Assembly (NCBI RefSeq): GCF_003574625.1
Contig: NZ_QNUJ01000002.1
Location: 248,001 to 312,000 of the forward strand
Direction: 5' to 3'
From: Shinella zoogloeoides
GTDB taxonomy: Bacteria; Pseudomonadota; Alphaproteobacteria; Rhizobiales; Rhizobiaceae
DNA length: 64,000 nucleotides
The notes below the pieces were generated by a model. The model did no database searches, was not told where the DNA came from, and worked only from the letters and a program-made list of their open reading frames with translations. The translations under genes were made by a program, and so were the position numbers. Of this stretch, positions 59,948-64,000 are shown piece by piece; positions within the stretch are counted from its first letter, which is position 1, and each line of letters begins with the position of its first letter.

Positions 59948-60862
59948 TTAGGCGATGTTCATCGCCCGCTTGTGCCCGGCGACCTCCGCCAGCAGCCAGT
60001 CCTGGAAGACGCTGGTCCCCGCCTTGTTGCCGATGCTGCGGCGCTGCTGGAGATAATAGCCCGCCGGATAGGCATGGCGGGCGGCGAAGGGCGCGACGAG
60101 CTTGCCCTGCCGCAGGAGATCCTCCGCCATGATCGTGTCCGCAAGCGCGATGCCCGCGCCGTTCATGGCCTCGCGCATGATCAGGGTACAGTCGTGCAAC
60201 GTCGAGCCGGCCGGCACGGCACCTTCGGAAATGCCCTCCTGCTCCAGCCACTGCTTCCAGCGTGTCGTCTCGCATTCGTGAATGAGGTGATGGTGGAAGA
60301 GATCGGCCGGCGAGCGCAGCGGCACCGGCCCCTCCAGCAGCGACGGCGCGCAGACCGGCGTCAGCAGCAGCGGGATCATCATCGTCAGCGCAGGTCCGGC
60401 CTTGTAGACGAATTCGTCGACGATCGCGAGGTCGACATTGGTGCGCTTGCCCGAGGTGGAGATTTCGAGGTCGACATTCGGATGCAGGCGGCGGAAGTCC
60501 GGCAGGCGGTCGGCAAGCCACAGGTTGAGGAAGGTCGGCTCGCACATCAGCTTGACGCGCTGCGCCTTCTGGCTGCGCGGCCCCTCGCGCAGGCTGACAT
60601 CCTCCGTCGCGCGCCAGATCGTCTCGAAGGCTTCCGAAAGCGTGCGGGCATAATAGGAGCCGCGCATCGTCGGCGTCACCTGCCGGAAACCGCGCTCGAA
60701 CAGCTCCTGGCCGAGCGTCTTCTCGAGCGTGCGGATATGCCGGCTGACCGCCGAAGGCGTCAGGTGCAGCTCTTCCGCCGCGTCCTTGATGCTGCCGAGA
60801 CGCGCGGCGGCTTCGAAAGCGCGCATGCCGTTGAGGGAAGGTAGAACCATGGCGGCGACCAT
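59948..60862 (-). CDS. LysR-family regulator, GcvA-like
   Basis: A 304-residue LysR protein whose N terminus LPSLNGMRAFEAAARLGSIKDAAEELHLTPSAVSRHIRTLEKTLG is typical, in pieces, of the GcvA/AmpR subgroup. A C-terminal effector domain follows with ALVDEF-like and GAGIALADTIMAEDLLRQGKLV elements. Starts at 60862 (MVAAMVLPSL) and 60850 (MVLPSL) are both possible. It is divergent from the leucyl aminopeptidase-proline iminopeptidase-peptide transport genes and probably controls them. Its stop is 7 bp from the ROK gene stop (convergent). Confidence 0.92.
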   Translation of the reverse strand: MVAAMVLPSLNGMRAFEAAARLGSIKDAAEELHLTPSAVSRHIRTLEKTLGQELFERGFRQVTPTMRGSYYARTLSEAFETIWRATEDVSLREGPRSQKAQRVKLMCEPTFLNLWLADRLPDFRRLHPNVDLEISTSGKRTNVDLAIVDEFVYKAGPALTMMIPLLLTPVCAPSLLEGPVPLRSPADLFHHHLIHECETTRWKQWLEQEGISEGAVPAGSTLHDCTLIMREAMNGAGIALADTIMAEDLLRQGKLVAPFAARHAYPAGYYLQQRRSIGNKAGTSVFQDWLLAEVAGHKRAMNIA

Positions 60863-61123
60863 GGATTATCACTTGAGTTTTTGTCAATCGATATGGACGA
60901 AATTGACGCTTGAATGGCCGTCCCCTTCGGCGGTACCGATTTGGACCGAGCCCCTAAGTCGCCACGGGAAAACGGTTATTCCGCCCATGGCTCCCATCTT
61001 GCCACCGCTGATGGTTGGTTTCGGCACGGCCATCTCTTGCGGACAGGCGCCCGGTGCCGCCTTCCGGGAAATGGGACGGGCCTCGCAGCCAGCCTCCGCG
61101 TTGCCGTAACAGGAAGCAGGCCT
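60863..61123. promoter_or_regulatory. Divergent region between GcvA-like regulator and pepA-like genes
   Basis: 261 bp. The first part (60865-60905) is AT-rich with TTATCACTTGAGTTTTTGTC; the rest is GC-rich and remains open in the peptidase frame back to 60914, but without a ribosome site or family similarity, so it is treated as untranslated. Confidence 0.4.
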
Positions 61124-62629
61124 ATGCCCCAATCGCCCGTCCCGGTCTTCGAAGCGGCTGACGCCATCGCTGCCAATGCCTCCGTCATCGTGATCCTGAA
61201 GGCCGACGGGCAAGCCCTCGGCCCGCGCGCCGCGGCGCTCGACGAGGCCGCCGGCGGCATTCTCTCGCGCGCCTGTTCCACCGCGGCCGAAGCCGGCACC
61301 TGCATCGATCTCGTTCCGCCGCAGGGCGTTGCGGCCCGCCGCCTGATCGTCCTGTCGCTCGGCAAGGCCGAGACCGTCAGCGCGCTTTCGCTGGCCAAGG
61401 CCGGCGGCAGCCTTGCCGCCCATCTGGAGGACAAGGGCGAGGACGAGGCGACCCTCGTTCTCGATCCCATTGCCGGCGTCTCGCTTTCCGGCGCAGAAAT
61501 CCTGGCGCGCGTGGCGCTCGGCCTCAGGCTGCGACGCTACCGTTTCGACCTGCGCAACAAGCGGCCCGTCGCCGCCGCCGACAAGGTCTGGCGCCTGCAA
61601 CTGGTCGGCGCGGACAAGAATGCACTGGAGGCTGCACTTACCCGCACCAATGCCGTCGCTGAGGGTGTCGAATATGCCCGCACACTGGTCAACCTGCCGC
61701 CCAACCACCTTCATCCTGAGAGTTTCCCGAGCCATCTCGAGCCGCTGCGCGCAGCCGGCATCGAGGTCGAGGTGCTGGACGCCGGCCACCTGAAGGAGCT
61801 CGGCATGAACGCGATCCTCGCGGTCGGCGCGGGCTCGGTGCGCGCGCCGAAGATCGCCGTGCTGCGCTATCGCGGCGAAGGATCGGGCGAGCAGCCGCTC
61901 GCCTTCGTCGGCAAGGGCGTCTGCTTCGATTCCGGGGGCCTGTGCATCAAGGGCGGCGAGCAGATGTTCGACATGAAGGCCGACATGGCCGGCGCTGCCG
62001 CCGTCGTCGGTCTCCTCCTGTCGCTCGCCCGGCAGAAGAGCCCGGTTCATGCCGTCGGCGTTCTCGGCATTGCCGAGAACCTGCCCTCCGGCACGGCGCT
62101 GAAGCCCCGCGAGATCATCACCACCGGGTCGGGCCAGACCGTCGAGGTCTTCGATACCGACGCGGAAGGCCGCCTCATCCTTGCCGATTGCCTCTACTAT
62201 ACGGCGACACGCTTCGAACCCTCCGCCATCGTCGATCTTGCGACGCTCACCTATTCCGTGATGCGCGGCCTCGGCTCGATCTTCGCCGGCCTCTTCAGTA
62301 CGGACGACGCGATCGCCGCGCAGATGATCGCGGCCGGCGAGACGGTCGGCGAGCGCTTCTGGCAGCTGCCGCTTGACCGCGCCTATGACGAAGGGTTGAA
62401 ATCGCCACTGGCGGACCTGCGCCACCATGCCAAGGACATGGAGGACGGCGATGCGCCCTATGCCGCCGCCTTCCTCCGCCATTTCACGGAAGACCGTCCC
62501 TGGGTGCATCTCGACATCGCCGGCAAGGAGCTGGCTGGCGAGGATCGCCCGCTCGGCCGGGAAGGCGCCACGGCCTTCGGCGTTCAGATGCTGGAGGAAT
62601 GGGTGCAGATGAATAGAAAGAGCGCTTGA
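61124..62629 (+). CDS. Leucyl aminopeptidase, M17 family
   Basis: A 501-residue cytosol aminopeptidase. The C-terminal catalytic domain has K264 and D269 in FVGKGVCFDSGG, K276, D287 in DMKADMAGAAAV, and D346, E348 and R350 in DTDAEGRLIL, the complete set of metal and catalytic residues. In the NTDAEGR signature the first Asn is Asp here, and CIKGGEQM replaces the commoner SIKPGEGM. The N-terminal domain covers about residues 1-165. AACAGGAAGCAGGCCT precedes ATG 61124. First gene of a peptide-utilisation operon. It removes N-terminal residues from imported peptides. Confidence 0.94.
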   Translation: MPQSPVPVFEAADAIAANASVIVILKADGQALGPRAAALDEAAGGILSRACSTAAEAGTCIDLVPPQGVAARRLIVLSLGKAETVSALSLAKAGGSLAAHLEDKGEDEATLVLDPIAGVSLSGAEILARVALGLRLRRYRFDLRNKRPVAAADKVWRLQLVGADKNALEAALTRTNAVAEGVEYARTLVNLPPNHLHPESFPSHLEPLRAAGIEVEVLDAGHLKELGMNAILAVGAGSVRAPKIAVLRYRGEGSGEQPLAFVGKGVCFDSGGLCIKGGEQMFDMKADMAGAAAVVGLLLSLARQKSPVHAVGVLGIAENLPSGTALKPREIITTGSGQTVEVFDTDAEGRLILADCLYYTATRFEPSAIVDLATLTYSVMRGLGSIFAGLFSTDDAIAAQMIAAGETVGERFWQLPLDRAYDEGLKSPLADLRHHAKDMEDGDAPYAAAFLRHFTEDRPWVHLDIAGKELAGEDRPLGREGATAFGVQMLEEWVQMNRKSA

Positions 62630-62657
62630 CGCGACTTCGGCCTTGGGAGAGGGAAAC

Positions 62658-63563
62658 ATGTCGGATCGGATCAACAGCACGGAAGGGCGGGCACCGTTCC
62701 GGGGCTACGAGACCTGGTACCGCGTCAGCGGCGACCTTCGCAGCGGCAAGCTGCCGGTGGTCATCTTGCATGGCGGACCGGGCGTCGCGCACAATTATGT
62801 CGACGCCTACAAGCTGCTGGCCCGCGACGGCCGGACGGTCATCCATTACGATCAGCTTGGCTGCGGCAACTCCACCCTGCTGCCGGAAAAGGGCGCGGAC
62901 TTCTGGACGCCGCAGCTCTTCATCGACGAGCTGGAAAGCCTCGTCGACCATCTCGGCATCCGAGGCGGCTTCCATGTGCTCGGCCAGAGCTGGGGCGGCA
63001 TGCTGGGCGCCGAATATGCCGTGCTGCAGCCCGAAGGCCTCGTCTCCCTGACCATCGCCAATTCGCCCGCCTCCATGAAGCTCTGGGTCGAGGAAGCCAA
63101 CCGGCTGCGCGCCGACCTGCCGCAGGACGTGCAGGACACGCTGACGCGGCACGAGACGGCCGGCACGACGGACCATGCGGATTACCAGCAGGCGACGAAC
63201 GTCTTCTACGAGCGGCATGTCTGCCGCGTCGTGCCCTTCCCGCCGGAGGTGACGGCGAGCTTCGAGCAGGCGGCGCGCAATCCCACCGTCTACACGCTGA
63301 TGAACGGGCCGAACGAATTCCACGTCATCGGCACGCTGAAGACCTGGAGCGTCATCGACCGCCTTCCGGCCGTCGACGTGCCGACGCTCATCATTTCCGG
63401 GCGCTACGACGAAGCCACGCCCGCCACGGTGCAGCCCTTCAAGGACGGCATCAAAGGCGCGCGCTGGGAAATATTCGAGCATTCCAGCCACATGCCGCAT
63501 GTCGAGGAACAGGAAAACTGCATGCGGGTGGTCGGGGACTTCCTCAATCAGCACGATCGATAG
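62658..63563 (+). CDS. Proline iminopeptidase (alpha/beta hydrolase, S33 family)
   Basis: A 301-residue alpha/beta hydrolase. ILHGGPGVAHNY (oxyanion HGGPG motif, 38-42), the nucleophile S111 in LGQSWGGMLG, the acid in IISGRYDEATP and H in HSSHMPHVEE form the catalytic set. The proline-iminopeptidase/tricorn-interacting-factor group shares the pattern YDQLGCGNS and a C-terminal GDFLNQHDR-like end. GGGAGAGGGAAAC precedes ATG 62658. Placed between an aminopeptidase and a peptide-binding protein, it would release N-terminal Pro (or amino-acid amides, as some relatives do). Confidence 0.92.
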   Translation: MSDRINSTEGRAPFRGYETWYRVSGDLRSGKLPVVILHGGPGVAHNYVDAYKLLARDGRTVIHYDQLGCGNSTLLPEKGADFWTPQLFIDELESLVDHLGIRGGFHVLGQSWGGMLGAEYAVLQPEGLVSLTIANSPASMKLWVEEANRLRADLPQDVQDTLTRHETAGTTDHADYQQATNVFYERHVCRVVPFPPEVTASFEQAARNPTVYTLMNGPNEFHVIGTLKTWSVIDRLPAVDVPTLIISGRYDEATPATVQPFKDGIKGARWEIFEHSSHMPHVEEQENCMRVVGDFLNQHDR

Positions 63564-63577
63564 AAAAGGGGACAGAC

Positions 63578-64000
63578 ATGAAGAAACTGCTTTTGACGGC
63601 CTCGACCGTCGCGCTCCTGGCCGGCGGATGGCTGGCTCCGGCGCAAGCCGAATACCAGCAGGACCACCGCGGCGGCACGATGCGCCTTCTCGCCCGCTCG
63701 GCGGCCGGCACGCTCGACCCGCATATCAACTACACCGACCAGGGCTGGCAGATGTATCAGCCGATCTATGACGGCCTCGTCGCCTTCCGCAAGGCCGAGG
63801 GCACGGACGGCTTCACCATCGTCCCGGACCTCGCCGAAGCGCTGCCGGAGGTCACCAACGACGGCAAGACCTTCACCTTCAAGCTGCGCAAGGGCATCAA
63901 GTTCTCCACCGGCCAGGAGGTCGGCGTGAAGGACGTGGTCGCCTCGTTCCAGCGTATCTTCAAGATTTCCGGCCCGACCTCGGGCACCTTCTATGCCGGC
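63578..64000 (+). CDS. Peptide ABC transporter substrate-binding protein (cut by window edge)
   Basis: The first 141 residues of an SBP_bac_5 protein. Signal peptide about 1-24 (MKKLLLTASTVALLAGGWLA, ending AQAE), then GGTMRLLARSAAGTLDPHINYTDQ and LAEALPEVTNDGKTFTFKLRKGIKFSTGQ, the canonical DppA/OppA opening. GAAAAGGGGACAGAC precedes ATG 63578, 14 bp after the iminopeptidase stop. Permease and ATPase genes are expected downstream of the window. It is the third peptide-type binding protein in 64 kb. Confidence 0.93.
   Translation, partial: MKKLLLTASTVALLAGGWLAPAQAEYQQDHRGGTMRLLARSAAGTLDPHINYTDQGWQMYQPIYDGLVAFRKAEGTDGFTIVPDLAEALPEVTNDGKTFTFKLRKGIKFSTGQEVGVKDVVASFQRIFKISGPTSGTFYAG

Noticed and set aside
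1-64000. tRNA or rRNA genes, CRISPR arrays, transposases, integrases or attachment sites
   Set aside because: None recognised on either strand; repeats found are short intergenic palindromes only, and coding composition is uniform, giving no sign of a recent mobile element.

Overview
The window looks like a Rhizobiaceae chromosome or large secondary replicon (Shinella, Ensifer, Rhizobium or a relative). The evidence is high GC with strongly GC-biased third codon positions, very dense ABC-uptake operons with ATGA overlaps, rhizobial-style palindromic intergenic repeats, and alphaproteobacterial families such as Aap/Bzt-type amino-acid transporters and a D-aminopeptidase closely resembling the Ochrobactrum enzyme. 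Genus is inference. No rRNA, tRNA, CRISPR, phage or insertion-sequence genes were seen. Almost every gene serves uptake and breakdown of organic N, S or C compounds.

Layout. (1) 1-10.7 kb, peptide and D-amino-acid catabolism: a Dpp-type peptide transporter with an amidohydrolase (minus strand), a divergent LysR regulator, then an operon for a D-amino-acid transaminase, an S58 DmpA-type peptidase and an M55 D-aminopeptidase, plus a separate S12 D-aminopeptidase (Dap). A 43-bp sequence is shared by the LysR/amidohydrolase gap and the promoter region of the transaminase operon, so one regulator probably controls both. (2) 10.9-19.3 kb: an Lrp/AsnC regulator, then a tight operon of a HyuA-like hydantoinase/oxoprolinase protein, a DUF917 protein and a complete five-gene Dpp transporter. 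(3) 19.4-23.6 kb: an Aap/Bzt-like polar amino-acid ABC transporter. (4) 23.9-29.9 kb: a LysR regulator divergent from glyA-folD-purU-ridA-dsdA, which reads as a D-serine/serine/glycine-to-C1 catabolic operon.

(5) 30.1-47.5 kb, an organosulfur scavenging island: an FMN monooxygenase with an FAD/NAD(P) protein, two acyl-CoA-dehydrogenase-fold (SfnB/DszC-like) oxidoreductases, an isopenicillin-N-synthase-like dioxygenase, MetY, an SsuABC-like transporter, an amino-acid transporter lacking its ATPase, and SsuD. Four promoter regions here share an AT-rich motif (AATACAGAAAwTCTATC and variants, with a weaker fifth before ssuD), suggesting one sulfur-starvation regulon. (6) 47.6-52.5 kb: GNAT acetyltransferase, two small proteins, an NCS1 permease, a YghU-type glutathione transferase and an unknown protein. 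(7) 52.5-59.9 kb: a Ugp/Mal-type sugar ABC transporter with a SIS-domain isomerase/deglycase and a PfkB kinase, divergent from a ROK repressor with a perfect TTAAGTCA-N7-TGACTTAA operator between them. (8) 59.9-64 kb: a GcvA-like LysR regulator divergent from a leucyl aminopeptidase, a proline iminopeptidase and the start of another peptide-binding protein, so the window both begins and ends in peptide utilisation.

The most promising candidates for undescribed biology are the multi-peptidase D-peptide regulon, the Lrp-HyuA-DUF917-Dpp operon, and the sulfur island with its shared operator. Starts were chosen by Shine-Dalgarno spacing, ATGA coupling and family length; no homology search was possible.
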